64,000 bases of DNA from Sulfitobacter sp. CW3 (GTDB taxonomy: Bacteria > Pseudomonadota > Alphaproteobacteria > Rhodobacterales > Rhodobacteraceae), in assembly GCF_019392245.1 (NCBI RefSeq), contig NZ_JAHXRL010000005.1, positions 1 to 64,000 on the forward strand, in the 5' to 3' direction. The notes beneath the pieces were generated by a model, which was given only the letters and a program-made list of their open reading frames with translations, searched no databases and had not been told where the DNA came from. Positions 25,151 to 33,977 of the stretch are shown here, in pieces; the first letter of the stretch is position 1, and each line of letters starts with the position of its first letter. The position numbers were made by a program, and so were the translations under genes.

Positions 25151-27559
25151 ATGAAAACCACCACCCGCGCGCTTGTTATTGGGGGCGGCGTTGTCGGCGC
25201 GTCCGTGCTGTATCACCTGACCAAGCTTGGCTGGAAAGACGTAATGCTGGTAGAGCGGTCAGAACTGACGTCGGGCAGCACATGGCACGCGGCGGGCGGG
25301 TTTCACACGCTGAACGGCGATACGAATATGGCCGCATTACAGGGCTATACGATCCGTCTGTACAAAGAGCTGGAAGAAATCACCGGCATGTCTTGCGGGT
25401 TGCACCACGTCGGCGGCGTGACCCTTGCGGATACGCCGGAACGCTTTGATATGATGTTGGCGGAACGGGCCAAGCACCGTTTCATGGGGCTGGATACCGA
25501 GATCGTCGGACCGGAAGAAATCGCCAAAATCGCGCCGATCACCAATCTGGATGGCATTATCGGCGGGCTTTATGATCCGCTTGATGGGCATCTTGACCCG
25601 TCGGGTACAACCCACGCCTATGCCAAGGCGGCGCGCATGGGCGGTGCCACGATCGAGACCCATTGTATGGTGCGCGAAACCAATCAGCGGGCGGATGGCA
25701 CATGGGATGTGGTCACCGACAAAGGGACGATCCACACCGAACATCTGATTAACGCGGGCGGGCTTTGGGCGCGCGAGGTTGGGACCATGGCGGGCGTTTA
25801 CCTGCCGCTTCACCCGATGGAACACCAGTATATCGTGACCGATGACATCCCGCAGATTTACGAGCGTGACGCCGAGCACCCCCATGTGATGGACCCCGCC
25901 GGAGAAAGCTATCTGCGCCAAGAAGGGCGTGGGCTGTGCATCGGGTTTTATGAGCAATCCGCGCGACCATGGGCCGTGGATGGCACGCCGTGGGGTTTTG
26001 GCCACGAACTGCTGCCTGATGATTTTGACAAGATCGAACAAAGCATTGATTTTGCGTATAAACGTTTCCCCGTGCTGGCCACTGCGGGGGTGAAATCCGT
26101 AATCCACGGGCCGTTTACCTTTGCCCCCGACGGCAACCCGTTGGTCGGCCCTGTGCCGGGCGTGCGCAATTACTGGTCGGCGTGCGGTGTGATGGCGGGG
26201 TTCTCTCAGGGGGGCGGTGTCGGATTGATGCTGGCGCAATGGATGATCGAGGGCGAACCGGAACGCGATGTAATGGCAATGGATGTGGCGCGGTTCGGCG
26301 ACTGGATCAGCCCCGGCTATACCCTGCCCAAGGTGATCGAGAACTACCAAAAACGGTTCTCGGTGTCCTATCCGAACGAAGAACTGCCCGCCGCGCGGCC
26401 GCATCGCACAACGCCCATGTATGATATTTTCAGCGACATGGGCGCGGTTTGGGGCCAGCAATACGGTCTTGAGGTGGCCAATTACTTTGCCCAAGGGGAT
26501 GAGCCGCGTTTTGAAACCCCATCTTTCCGCCGTTCCGACGCGTTCAGCGCAACCGCGCGCGAGGTTGCAGGCGTCCGCGCCAGCGTGGGCATCAACGAGG
26601 TGCAGAATTTCGGCAAGTATCTGATCACGGGCACCGATGCGCGGGCTTGGCTGGACCGGATTATGGCCGGACGCATCCCGAAATCAGGGCGCATGTCGCT
26701 GACACCGATGCTGTCAGAAAATGGCAAGCTGATTGGCGATTTCACCATCTCCTGTCTGGGCGAAGAAACCTTTCAACTTACCGCATCTTATGGCGCGCAG
26801 GCCTATCACATGCGCTGGTTTACCCAGCATCTAAACGGCGATGTCCGGGTTGAGAATATATCGGACAGGCGCAACGGGTTTCAGATCGCGGGGCCGAACG
26901 CGGCCAAGCTTTTGCAGGCCTGCAGCCGCGCGGATGTCAGCGACATCAAATTTATGGATGTGCGTGAAATGACCGTTGGTATGGTGAATTGTCTGGTGCA
27001 ACGCGTCAGCTATACAGGCGATTTGGGGTTTGAGATTTACTGCGACCCAATGGATCAGCGCAGCCTTTGGAATACCCTTTGGGAAGCGGGCAAAATATTC
27101 GACATGATCCCATTTGGCATGCGTGCGATGATGTCCCTGCGCCTGGACAAGTTCTTTGGCAGCTGGATGTCCGAGTTCTCACCGGATTATACCGCCGCTG
27201 AAACGGGCCTTGATCGCTTTATCAGTTTCAAGAAAGACGTTGATTTCATTGGACGATCCGCAGCTGAAGCCGAACGGGATAAAGGGCCGGATCGCACATT
27301 GTGCGCCTTTGAGGTCGATAGCATTGACGCGGATGTGCAGGGCTACGAGCCGATCTGGCATGATGGTCATGTGGTAGGCTTTTGCACATCAGGGGGCTAT
27401 TCGCATTTCGCGCGGAAATCCATCGCGCTGGGGTTCGTGCCCACGAACAGCAAACGCGAAGGCCTGATGGTCGAGATCGAGATTTTAGGCAAGATGTGCC
27501 CTGCCCGATTGATCACCACACCGCTGTTTGACGTCGATGGTGCCCGCATGCGCGGCTAG
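25151..27559 (+). CDS. DMGDH-like flavoenzyme with GcvT domain, copy 2
   Basis: An 802-residue protein starting at the ATG at 25151 behind GGGAGAG. Same layout as copy 1: FAD motif LVIGGGVVGASVLYHL, SGSTWHAA with the probable flavin-linked His, FAO_M, then GCV_T and GCV_T_C. The GcvT part has YTGDLGFEIYC and DKFFGSWMSEFSPDYTAAETGL. It is expected to demethylate a secondary or tertiary amine with tetrahydrofolate as C1 acceptor. Transcribed divergently from the DUF2254 gene; the short gap leaves little room for separate promoters. Confidence 0.85.
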   Translation: MKTTTRALVIGGGVVGASVLYHLTKLGWKDVMLVERSELTSGSTWHAAGGFHTLNGDTNMAALQGYTIRLYKELEEITGMSCGLHHVGGVTLADTPERFDMMLAERAKHRFMGLDTEIVGPEEIAKIAPITNLDGIIGGLYDPLDGHLDPSGTTHAYAKAARMGGATIETHCMVRETNQRADGTWDVVTDKGTIHTEHLINAGGLWAREVGTMAGVYLPLHPMEHQYIVTDDIPQIYERDAEHPHVMDPAGESYLRQEGRGLCIGFYEQSARPWAVDGTPWGFGHELLPDDFDKIEQSIDFAYKRFPVLATAGVKSVIHGPFTFAPDGNPLVGPVPGVRNYWSACGVMAGFSQGGGVGLMLAQWMIEGEPERDVMAMDVARFGDWISPGYTLPKVIENYQKRFSVSYPNEELPAARPHRTTPMYDIFSDMGAVWGQQYGLEVANYFAQGDEPRFETPSFRRSDAFSATAREVAGVRASVGINEVQNFGKYLITGTDARAWLDRIMAGRIPKSGRMSLTPMLSENGKLIGDFTISCLGEETFQLTASYGAQAYHMRWFTQHLNGDVRVENISDRRNGFQIAGPNAAKLLQACSRADVSDIKFMDVREMTVGMVNCLVQRVSYTGDLGFEIYCDPMDQRSLWNTLWEAGKIFDMIPFGMRAMMSLRLDKFFGSWMSEFSPDYTAAETGLDRFISFKKDVDFIGRSAAEAERDKGPDRTLCAFEVDSIDADVQGYEPIWHDGHVVGFCTSGGYSHFARKSIALGFVPTNSKREGLMVEIEILGKMCPARLITTPLFDVDGARMRG

Positions 27560-27597
27560 GGCTTAACCGCGCCACCAAATCCCGTTAACGATAGAGC

Positions 27598-28212
27598 ATG
27601 AGCACAACCAACATCCCGATTATCCTGCTTGCTGCGGGTCAGTCTTCGCGCATGCGCGGGCGCGACAAGCTGCTTGAAATCGTTGACGGTATCGCCTTGC
27701 TACGGCGTCAGGCGTTGATGGCGCTGGGCACCGCGGCGGGGCCGGTTTTTGTCACCCTGCCGCCAGCACCGCACCCGCGCTACGGCGTGATTGACGATCT
27801 GGATGTAACGCTGGTCCCTGTTCCTGATGCGGACGAAGGGATGAATGCGTCGATCAGGCGCGGGGTTGCCGCCTTGCCGCCGGATACTGCCGCCGCAATG
27901 ATGCTGCTTGCCGATTTGCCGGATCTCACCACCGATGATCTAATGACATGTTTGGGGCGTGTTGATTTGACGTCGGGCAACTTGATCTGGCGCGGTGCCA
28001 CGGCGGATGGCAAGCCGGGTCATCCCATCATCTTTGCGGCCGAACATTTTGCAGGGCTTGCCAGCCTTAGGGGCGACAGTGGCGGGCGCGATATTGTCGC
28101 TGCGGCCCATAATCACACGCAGCTTATTCCCCTGCCCGATCAACACGCCCGCCGCGATCTGGACACGCCAGAAGCCTGGGCCACATGGCGGCGTGAAAAC
28201 CCCAACCGATAG
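27598..28212 (+). CDS. MobA/MocA-like nucleotidyltransferase
   Basis: A 204-residue NTP-transferase domain protein: ILLAAGQSSRMRGRDKLLEIVDG is the signature of the MocA/MobA-like family that activates molybdopterin with CTP or GTP. LLADLPDLTTDDL carries the metal aspartates and GHPIIFAAEHFAGL the C-terminal motif. No xanthine dehydrogenase or other molybdenum gene is nearby, so the cofactor role is from family only. Confidence 0.75.
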   Translation: MSTTNIPIILLAAGQSSRMRGRDKLLEIVDGIALLRRQALMALGTAAGPVFVTLPPAPHPRYGVIDDLDVTLVPVPDADEGMNASIRRGVAALPPDTAAAMMLLADLPDLTTDDLMTCLGRVDLTSGNLIWRGATADGKPGHPIIFAAEHFAGLASLRGDSGGRDIVAAAHNHTQLIPLPDQHARRDLDTPEAWATWRRENPNR

Positions 28213-28288
28213 CCATTAACGAAATAAAAACTGGCGCTTACGGCATTCCTGCGGCGTAAAAATCCGAGCGCGAAAATGACGATAACAC

Positions 28289-28312
28289 CGGTGAAACATT
28301 AAGTTTTCACCG
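28289..28312. other. Inverted repeat between convergent genes
   Basis: CGGTGAAA (28289-28296) with TTTCACCG (28305-28312), loop of eight bases, between the nucleotidyltransferase stop and the tRNA 3' end. It could end transcription from either side, although the T run on the plus strand begins about 20 bases later. Confidence 0.45.
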
Positions 28313-28357
28313 ATAATCATCATCATTTTTTCACGGAAAGCCTTGCCAAAAACAAGG

Positions 28358-28442
28358 TGGTACCCAAGGCCGGACTCGAACCGGCACGCCTCGCGGCGGG
28401 GGATTTTGAATCCCCTGCGTCTACCATTCCGCCACTCGGGCA
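28358..28442 (-). tRNA. tRNA-Leu (anticodon CAA)
   Basis: An 85-base tRNA with a long variable arm. On the minus strand the acceptor GCCCGAG pairs with CTTGGGT (two G-U pairs). The anticodon stem-loop is GGGGA-TTCAAAA-TCCCC with anticodon CAA, reading UUG. The T arm is GCCGG-TTCGAGT-CCGGC and a genomic CCA end is present (28360-28358). Confidence 0.95.
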
Positions 28443-28564
28443 CTGGGGGGCTGATACCGTGCAATGCGCGGGTCGGCAAGGGCAAATTTACCGGTTTCTC
28501 TTGACCACGCAGGATAGTCGTGGTGTTGCCAATAAAACAAAGTCCCTTCTGCGGAGAACCCCCT

Positions 28565-29143
28565 ATGATCCGACGCCTTTATGACTGGGTGCTGAGCCTT
28601 GCCAACCACCCGAACGCGCTTTGGGCGCTGGCCGTGATCGCATTTGTAGAGAGTTCGGTGTTCCCGATTCCACCTGACATCATGATGATTCCGATGATTC
28701 TGGCCCGCCCGAACCGGGCATGGCTGATTGCTGGGGTTGCATTGGTTGCCTCGGTTGCAGGCGGCATGCTGGGCTATGCGATCGGGGCCTTCGCCTTTGA
28801 TACGATTGGCGCACCGATTTTGGCCAGCTTGGGAAAAGCCGATGCAATGGCTGAATTCTCAACCCGCTTCAATGACATGGGGTTCTGGGCGGTGCTGACC
28901 GCCGGGGTAACGCCATTTCCGTACAAAGTGATCACGATCATGTCGGGCTGGACGGCAATGCCCTTGGGTACGTTTATCGTGACCTCCATTCTGGCACGGG
29001 CGTTGCGGTTTTTCATCGTCGCAGCATTGTTATGGAAATTCGGCGCACCGATCCGCGATTTCATTGAACGCAGGCTGCCGCTGGTGTTTACAGTCGGTGT
29101 GATCCTTCTGTTCGGTGGCTTTTTTGCGGTGAGGTACTTGTGA
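28565..29143 (+). CDS. DedA-family membrane protein (YqaA-like)
   Basis: A 192-residue inner-membrane protein with the VTT/SNARE-associated domain. ESSVFPIPPDIMMIPMIL, GGMLGYAIGAFAFDTIG and TAGVTPFPYKVITIMSG are the conserved loop segments of DedA proteins, including the Glu and the FPYK motif. These are thought to flip lipids. The start at 28565 is preferred over the in-frame upstream codon because the extension overlaps the region beside the tRNA. Translationally linked to dsbB (TGATG). Confidence 0.85.
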   Translation: MIRRLYDWVLSLANHPNALWALAVIAFVESSVFPIPPDIMMIPMILARPNRAWLIAGVALVASVAGGMLGYAIGAFAFDTIGAPILASLGKADAMAEFSTRFNDMGFWAVLTAGVTPFPYKVITIMSGWTAMPLGTFIVTSILARALRFFIVAALLWKFGAPIRDFIERRLPLVFTVGVILLFGGFFAVRYL

Positions 29144-29610
29144 TGACGCGCAATACGTTGGTTTTAGTGGCGACACTCGGGTCGGCGGCGATGCTGTTGG
29201 GCGCGTTCGGATTTCAGCATATTGGCGGGCTGGCCCCGTGTAAGATGTGCCTGTGGCAAAGATGGCCCCACGCCGCTGCGATATTCATTGGTGTGATCAT
29301 GCTGTTCGGCGCACCGCGCGCATTGATCTGGCTGGGTGCCTTGGCTGTCACGGTGACAGGCGCAATCGGTGTGTATCACGCAGGTGTTGAATGGAAATGG
29401 TGGCCCGGCCCGTCAAGCTGCACGGGCGGCGGTATGGATCTTGGCGCGCTAAGCGGCAGCGATCTATTGTCGACAACTGCGCCGTCCGGCTTGGTCATGT
29501 GCGACGAAATCGTCTGGCAATTTCTGGGCCTGTCCATGGCCGGCTGGAACGCGGTGATCAGTGTGGTTCTATTGGCAATCTGGGTCGCAGCAGCGCGCGC
29601 ACGGGCCTAA
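29143..29610 (+). CDS. dsbB: Disulfide bond formation protein B
   Basis: A 155-residue four-helix inner-membrane protein that reoxidises DsbA and passes electrons to quinone. The first redox pair is CKMC within APCKMCLWQRWPH; the second pair is Cys in PSSCTGGG and Cys in VMCDE in the second periplasmic loop. The GTG at 29140 just before the ATG is an alternative start. The gene overlaps the dedA stop, and its end overlaps the convergent lrp stop by 4 bases. Confidence 0.88.
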   Translation: MTRNTLVLVATLGSAAMLLGAFGFQHIGGLAPCKMCLWQRWPHAAAIFIGVIMLFGAPRALIWLGALAVTVTGAIGVYHAGVEWKWWPGPSSCTGGGMDLGALSGSDLLSTTAPSGLVMCDEIVWQFLGLSMAGWNAVISVVLLAIWVAAARARA

Positions 29611-30050
29611 GACGCCCCCGCACCCTGCCCGGTTTTGCGCGTCTTCAGCAGCAGACTGGTTTCACTGGCCACGACCCCTTCGAGTTTGCGAATGCGGGCC
29701 AGTACGGCGTCGAATTCCTCAAGGGTTTTCGTGCCTATTTCAACGATAACATCCCAGCGTCCGTTGGTTGAATGAACCGCGCGCAATTGCGCCATTCCCA
29801 TCAAGGTGCGCGTGATCCGGTCGGTGCCACGGCCTTCGATCTCGACCATCATCAATCCGCGCACCGGATCGGCCAAAACATCTGACCGTGTGACAACGGT
29901 GAACCCCAGTATTTCACCGCTTGATTGCAGCCGTTCCATACGCGCGCGCAGCGTTGTGCGCGAGATACCCAGCTTGGCCGCCAGATCCGACAGGGATGCC
30001 CGCGCGTCCTCCCGAAGGGCTGCAATCAGGGCTTCGTCCGATATGTTCAT
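29607..30050 (-). CDS. Lrp/AsnC-family regulator
   Basis: A 147-residue protein with an N-terminal helix-turn-helix (LREDARASLSDLAAKLGISRTTLRARMERL) and a C-terminal RAM/ACT-like domain (VRGLMMVEIEGRGTDRITRTLMGMAQLRAVHSTNGRWDVIVEI). It is divergent from the arginase gene, so it is the likely amino-acid-responsive regulator of arginase and ornithine cyclodeaminase. Confidence 0.85.
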   Translation of the reverse strand: MNISDEALIAALREDARASLSDLAAKLGISRTTLRARMERLQSSGEILGFTVVTRSDVLADPVRGLMMVEIEGRGTDRITRTLMGMAQLRAVHSTNGRWDVIVEIGTKTLEEFDAVLARIRKLEGVVASETSLLLKTRKTGQGAGAS

Positions 30051-30159
30051 TCACTCTATCCATATTGATCAATTATGGTCCGATCTGATCACTTTATCGC
30101 ATTGTAGCGATCCAGACCACCCAGTTATGTCTGAGGCAACGAAATTTAGGGGCTTAGCT

Positions 30160-31080
30160 ATGACACAGCAAAATTGCATTCTTGTGGGCGCACCATTGGA
30201 CAGCGGCAAGCGCAGCCGTGGCTGTTTGATGGGGCCAGATGCCTACCGCACCGCGGGTCTGGACACCGCACTGGCCGATCTGGGCCACACAGTCACGGAT
30301 CGCGGCAATGTGGCCCCGGCACCCTATACCCCCGGCCAACACCCCAAGCTGCACGCGCTTGAGGAAACGATTGCTTGGACCCACAGCCTGGCCGACGCGG
30401 CCGAAGCAGCGCTTGGCGACGGCATCCCGATCTTTATGGGCGGTGATCATGCGCTGGCGTCTGGCACCGTCTTGGGTGCGATGCGTTTCGCGCAGGCGCA
30501 GAACCGCCCCTTGTTTGTGTTGTGGCTGGATGCCCATAGCGATTTCCACACACCCGAAAGCACGGACAGCGGCAATTTGCACGGCACGCCGTTGGGTTAT
30601 GTGACGGGCCGCGAAGGTTTTGATGCCTTCCCCGATCTGCCCTACCCGCTGCCCCACGATAACATTGCCATCATCGGCTTGCGGTCCGTGGATGCGGCTG
30701 AACGTGCCGCCTTGCAGGAAACCACCATCCAGCGCGTGGACATGCGCGAGATTGACGAGACAGGCATCGCGACCCCGCTCAATGCGTTCCTTGAAAAAGT
30801 CGCGGCGGCCAATGGCATGCTGCATGTGTCGCTGGATGTTGATTTCCTTGATCCATCCGTAGCGCCTGCGGTGGGCACGACCGTTCCGGGCGGTGCCACC
30901 GTGCGCGAAGGCCATCTGGTCATGGAGATGCTACATGACAGCGGCTTGATCACATCGATGGATCTGGTCGAGCTGAACCCATTTCTGGACGAACGCGGCC
31001 GCACTGCCCGTTTGATGGTCGATCTCGCCGCATCGGCGTTTGGGCGCCGCGTGTTCGACCGCCCGACCCGCGCTTATTGA
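30160..31080 (+). CDS. rocF: Arginase
   Basis: A 306-residue ureohydrolase converting arginine to ornithine and urea. The two manganese sites are intact: MGGDHALASG, LWLDAHSDFHTPE and HVSLDVDFLDPSVAPAVGT. The ATG at 30160 gives the family N-terminus (ILVGAPLDSGKRSRGCLMGP). The open frame upstream runs over the divergent lrp gene and is not coding. Ornithine cyclodeaminase follows 20 bases downstream. Confidence 0.92.
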   Translation: MTQQNCILVGAPLDSGKRSRGCLMGPDAYRTAGLDTALADLGHTVTDRGNVAPAPYTPGQHPKLHALEETIAWTHSLADAAEAALGDGIPIFMGGDHALASGTVLGAMRFAQAQNRPLFVLWLDAHSDFHTPESTDSGNLHGTPLGYVTGREGFDAFPDLPYPLPHDNIAIIGLRSVDAAERAALQETTIQRVDMREIDETGIATPLNAFLEKVAAANGMLHVSLDVDFLDPSVAPAVGTTVPGGATVREGHLVMEMLHDSGLITSMDLVELNPFLDERGRTARLMVDLAASAFGRRVFDRPTRAY

Positions 31081-31100
31081 TTTTGTGAAAGGATACTAAA

Positions 31101-32150
31101 ATGACCAACCTGAACCCCTCTGAAAAGGCGCTTGTCCCCTTTGTTTCCGTTCACAACATGATGAAACTGATCCACCATATTGGTCTTGAACCCATGTTGG
31201 TGGGGCTTGGTGATTATATCGAGGCTGATTTCAAACGCTGGGAACTGTTTGACAAAACACCGCGTGTTGCCAGCCATTCCGAACAAGGCGTGATCGAGCT
31301 CATGCCCACGTCAGATGGGGATGTCTACGGGTTCAAATACGTCAACGGGCACCCTTCAAACACGGCAGATGGCTTGCAGACGGTGACGGCATTCGGGTTG
31401 CTGGCCAATGTGGCCAACGGCTATCCCGTGTTGCTGTCCGAGATGACGATCCTGACCGCGCTGCGCACTGCCGCGACGTCGGCGGTTGTCGCGCGTTTGC
31501 TAGCCCCCAAGGGCGCGCATGTGATGGCGATGATCGGCAACGGCGCGCAATCGGAATTCCAGACATTGGCGATGAAGGCGATTGTTGGCATCGATGAGGT
31601 ACGTCTGTTTGATATCGACCCTGCCGCGATGGCGAAATGTGCCGCCAATCTGGCGGGCCAAGGGATCAAGGTCGTGGCCTGCGACACCGCCGAGGAGGCA
31701 ATCATGGGCGCGCAGATCGTCACCACCTGCACCGCAGACAAGCAATACGCGACGATCCTGACCGATAACATGGTCGGCGCGGGCATCCACATCAACGCAA
31801 TTGGCGGCGATTGCCCCGGTAAAACAGAACTGGCCCCCGCGATTTTGCACCGTGCGGGTATCTTTGTGGAATACCCCGAACAAACCCGGATCGAGGGCGA
31901 AATCCAGCAGCTTGACGCCGATCATCCGGTTACTGAAATCTGGCAAGTGTTGACGGGTCAGGCATCGGGCCGCACAGATGACAAGCAGATCACCCTGTTT
32001 GACAGCGTTGGTTTCGCGATCGAGGATTTTTCGGCGCTGCGCTATGTGCGCGATCAGATTGCCACGACGGGGCTGTTTGATCCGCTTGATCTGCTGGCCG
32101 ATCCCGAAGATCCACGCGATCTGTTCGGTATGCTGCAACGCGCAGGCTAG
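31101..32150 (+). CDS. ocd: Ornithine cyclodeaminase
   Basis: A 349-residue member of the ornithine cyclodeaminase/mu-crystallin family that turns ornithine into proline and ammonia with bound NAD. The NAD-binding segment is VMAMIGNGAQSEFQTLAM, and KYVNGHPSNTADGLQTV and NAIGGDCPGKTELAPAIL carry substrate residues, including the aspartate of GGDCPGKTE. GAAAGGA at 31087 is the ribosome site. With arginase it makes a two-step arginine-to-proline route. Confidence 0.92.
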   Translation: MTNLNPSEKALVPFVSVHNMMKLIHHIGLEPMLVGLGDYIEADFKRWELFDKTPRVASHSEQGVIELMPTSDGDVYGFKYVNGHPSNTADGLQTVTAFGLLANVANGYPVLLSEMTILTALRTAATSAVVARLLAPKGAHVMAMIGNGAQSEFQTLAMKAIVGIDEVRLFDIDPAAMAKCAANLAGQGIKVVACDTAEEAIMGAQIVTTCTADKQYATILTDNMVGAGIHINAIGGDCPGKTELAPAILHRAGIFVEYPEQTRIEGEIQQLDADHPVTEIWQVLTGQASGRTDDKQITLFDSVGFAIEDFSALRYVRDQIATTGLFDPLDLLADPEDPRDLFGMLQRAG

Positions 32151-32153
32151 GGT

Positions 32154-33323
32154 TTACTTTTTGGCTGTAACATCATGATGATACAGCCAATTAAACGCCC
32201 CTATCATGGCCCCCGGAACCAGTTTGCTGGCAACCCGTAGGCCCGTGTGTGCGACACTGCGTTTGATGCCCGGCTGCAGATGGTATCTGGCCGCGTTGCC
32301 CGCTGCCGCCTTGATCACCCGCTGGGCGCGGGCCTTGCGCAGATTTTGATAGCGTTGCATCGCCTGATCCTCGGGCGCGTTCAAGACGCAATCGGCCAAT
32401 ACCCAGGCGTCTTCCAGCGCCATATTGGCCCCTTGGGCCAGAAACGGCAGCGTCGGGTGCGCCGCATCCCCGACCAGCGCCACACCGCCTTGGTGCCAAG
32501 TCTCTGCGACTGGATGCAGGTGCAGCCCCCACAACGTACAGCGTTCGACGGCGGCGATCATGTCGCCCGCGCGCCCACCAAACCCGTCGAAAGCCCTGCG
32601 AAGATTTGCCGGATCATCCGCAATTGACCAACCCTCGGGTGCCCAGTCAGACCGCTCTTCGACGGCGACCAGATTAACCAGTTTGCCACCCCGCAAGGGA
32701 TAGCTGACCAAATGACGACCGGGACCCATGGTGACATGTGCCTCGTTCGGGTGATTGAACGCATTCGGGACCACCGCCCGCCACGCCACCTGCCCGCTAA
32801 AGCGCGGCTTGGCTGCGCCATTCATCTGGGCGCGGGTTTTGGAATGAATACCGGTGGCGTCTACGATCAATTTGGCGCGTCGAACGGTGCCATCCGCCAG
32901 CTTGACCTGCGGCAACGGGCCGGGCAGGCAAGCGTCTGACTGCAGGCCCAATTCGATGGATACATTGCCGCGTTTCACGGCCCCCAACAGCACGTCAATC
33001 AGATCAGCGCGATGCATGAACATATAGGGGTGATCCGCCTGCCCGCGCATCAGATCAAGCCGCGCCACCTGTTTTCCGGCTTTATAGTCTTGTAAAACAA
33101 CAGCTTCGCCGCGCACGGCACTGCGGGCTTTCAATTGCGGCTCAAGGCCCATCGCACGCAAGACGGCCATGCCATTGGGGCTGATCTGCAAGCCGGCACC
33201 GACCTCGGCTATTGCGGGGGCTTGTTCCAGCAAGGTTACAGCCATGCCGCGCCGGGACAAACATGCCGCCGTGGCAAGCCCGCCGATGCCGCCACCGATC
33301 ACCATTGCATTACTGATCGCCAT
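32154..33323 (-). CDS. FAD-dependent aromatic monooxygenase
   Basis: A 389-residue class A flavoprotein monooxygenase resembling salicylate and 3-hydroxybenzoate hydroxylases. The dinucleotide motif is VIGGGIGGLATAACLSRRG, the middle VDATGIHSKTR corresponds to the DG-type motif, and ALVGDAAHPTLPFLAQGANMALEDAWVLA is the GD motif. It ends 4 bases from the convergent cyclodeaminase gene. The aromatic substrate cannot be told from sequence. Confidence 0.85.
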   Translation of the reverse strand: MAISNAMVIGGGIGGLATAACLSRRGMAVTLLEQAPAIAEVGAGLQISPNGMAVLRAMGLEPQLKARSAVRGEAVVLQDYKAGKQVARLDLMRGQADHPYMFMHRADLIDVLLGAVKRGNVSIELGLQSDACLPGPLPQVKLADGTVRRAKLIVDATGIHSKTRAQMNGAAKPRFSGQVAWRAVVPNAFNHPNEAHVTMGPGRHLVSYPLRGGKLVNLVAVEERSDWAPEGWSIADDPANLRRAFDGFGGRAGDMIAAVERCTLWGLHLHPVAETWHQGGVALVGDAAHPTLPFLAQGANMALEDAWVLADCVLNAPEDQAMQRYQNLRKARAQRVIKAAAGNAARYHLQPGIKRSVAHTGLRVASKLVPGAMIGAFNWLYHHDVTAKK

Positions 33324-33339
33324 TTAGCCCCCAAACGAC

Positions 33340-33370
33340 AAAAGCGCCGGAAATTGACCCCGGCGCTTTT
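33340..33370. terminator. Bidirectional-type hairpin downstream of dksA
   Basis: AAAAGCGCCGG (33340-33350) pairs perfectly with CCGGCGCTTTT (33360-33370), loop of nine bases. It lies right after the dksA stop on the minus strand and before the monooxygenase start, so it should end dksA transcription. Confidence 0.85.
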
Positions 33371-33391
33371 GCATGAATTTCTAACTAGTGA

Positions 33392-33814
33392 TCAATCGTC
33401 ACGGTGAACTTTTTCGCGACGCTCGTGACGTTCTTGTGCCTCAAGGCTCATCGTGGCGATGGGCCGCGCGTCAAGACGTTTCAGCGAAATGGGGTCGCCA
33501 GTGACCGAACAATATCCGAACTCACCCTCGTCAATGCGGCGCAATGCGGCGTCAATCTTGCTGACCAGTTTGCGCGCCCGGTCACGTGTCCGCAATTCCA
33601 ATGCACGGTCTGTTTCTTCTGAGGCACGATCGTTCACGTCCGGGATGTTGCGTGTACCATCCTGAAGACCTTCGATTGTGTCACGGCTGCCAGCCAGCAG
33701 CTCTGCTTTCCAATTTAATAACTTGCGTCTGAAATATTCGACTTGCCGATCGTTCATGAACGGCTCGTCTTCGGCAGGGCTATAGCCTTCTGCCAGAAAA
33801 ACTTCCTGCTTCAT
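33392..33814 (-). CDS. dksA: RNA polymerase-binding regulator DksA
   Basis: A 140-residue DksA starting at 33814, chosen because GGGGA lies just upstream. The coiled-coil region has the tip segment NIPDVNDRASEETDRALELR with the functional acidic residues. The globular part reads YCSVTGDPISLKRLDARPIATMSLEAQERHE. Only one of the four zinc cysteines remains, as in other alphaproteobacterial DksA proteins. It acts with ppGpp in the secondary channel of RNA polymerase in the stringent response. Confidence 0.92.
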   Translation of the reverse strand: MKQEVFLAEGYSPAEDEPFMNDRQVEYFRRKLLNWKAELLAGSRDTIEGLQDGTRNIPDVNDRASEETDRALELRTRDRARKLVSKIDAALRRIDEGEFGYCSVTGDPISLKRLDARPIATMSLEAQERHERREKVHRDD

Positions 33815-33977
33815 ATCATTCCCCATAGCGGTCCTAGATCCAGTCATTGAGGTCAGTCTCCCGACTCCGCTCCTGATGCAGGCATCTAACGCAGCGTTCA
33901 CCGATTGTCACTACACAATGCGGTCTAATATTGGTTTAAGGATGAAGAATAACGCGCCAAAAAGGGTTGATAACAAG

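Noticed and set aside
25337..26494. Minus-strand open frame of 385 codons inside the flavoenzyme gene
   Set aside because: Antisense shadow with no start signals; the plus strand encodes a complete DMGDH-like protein.
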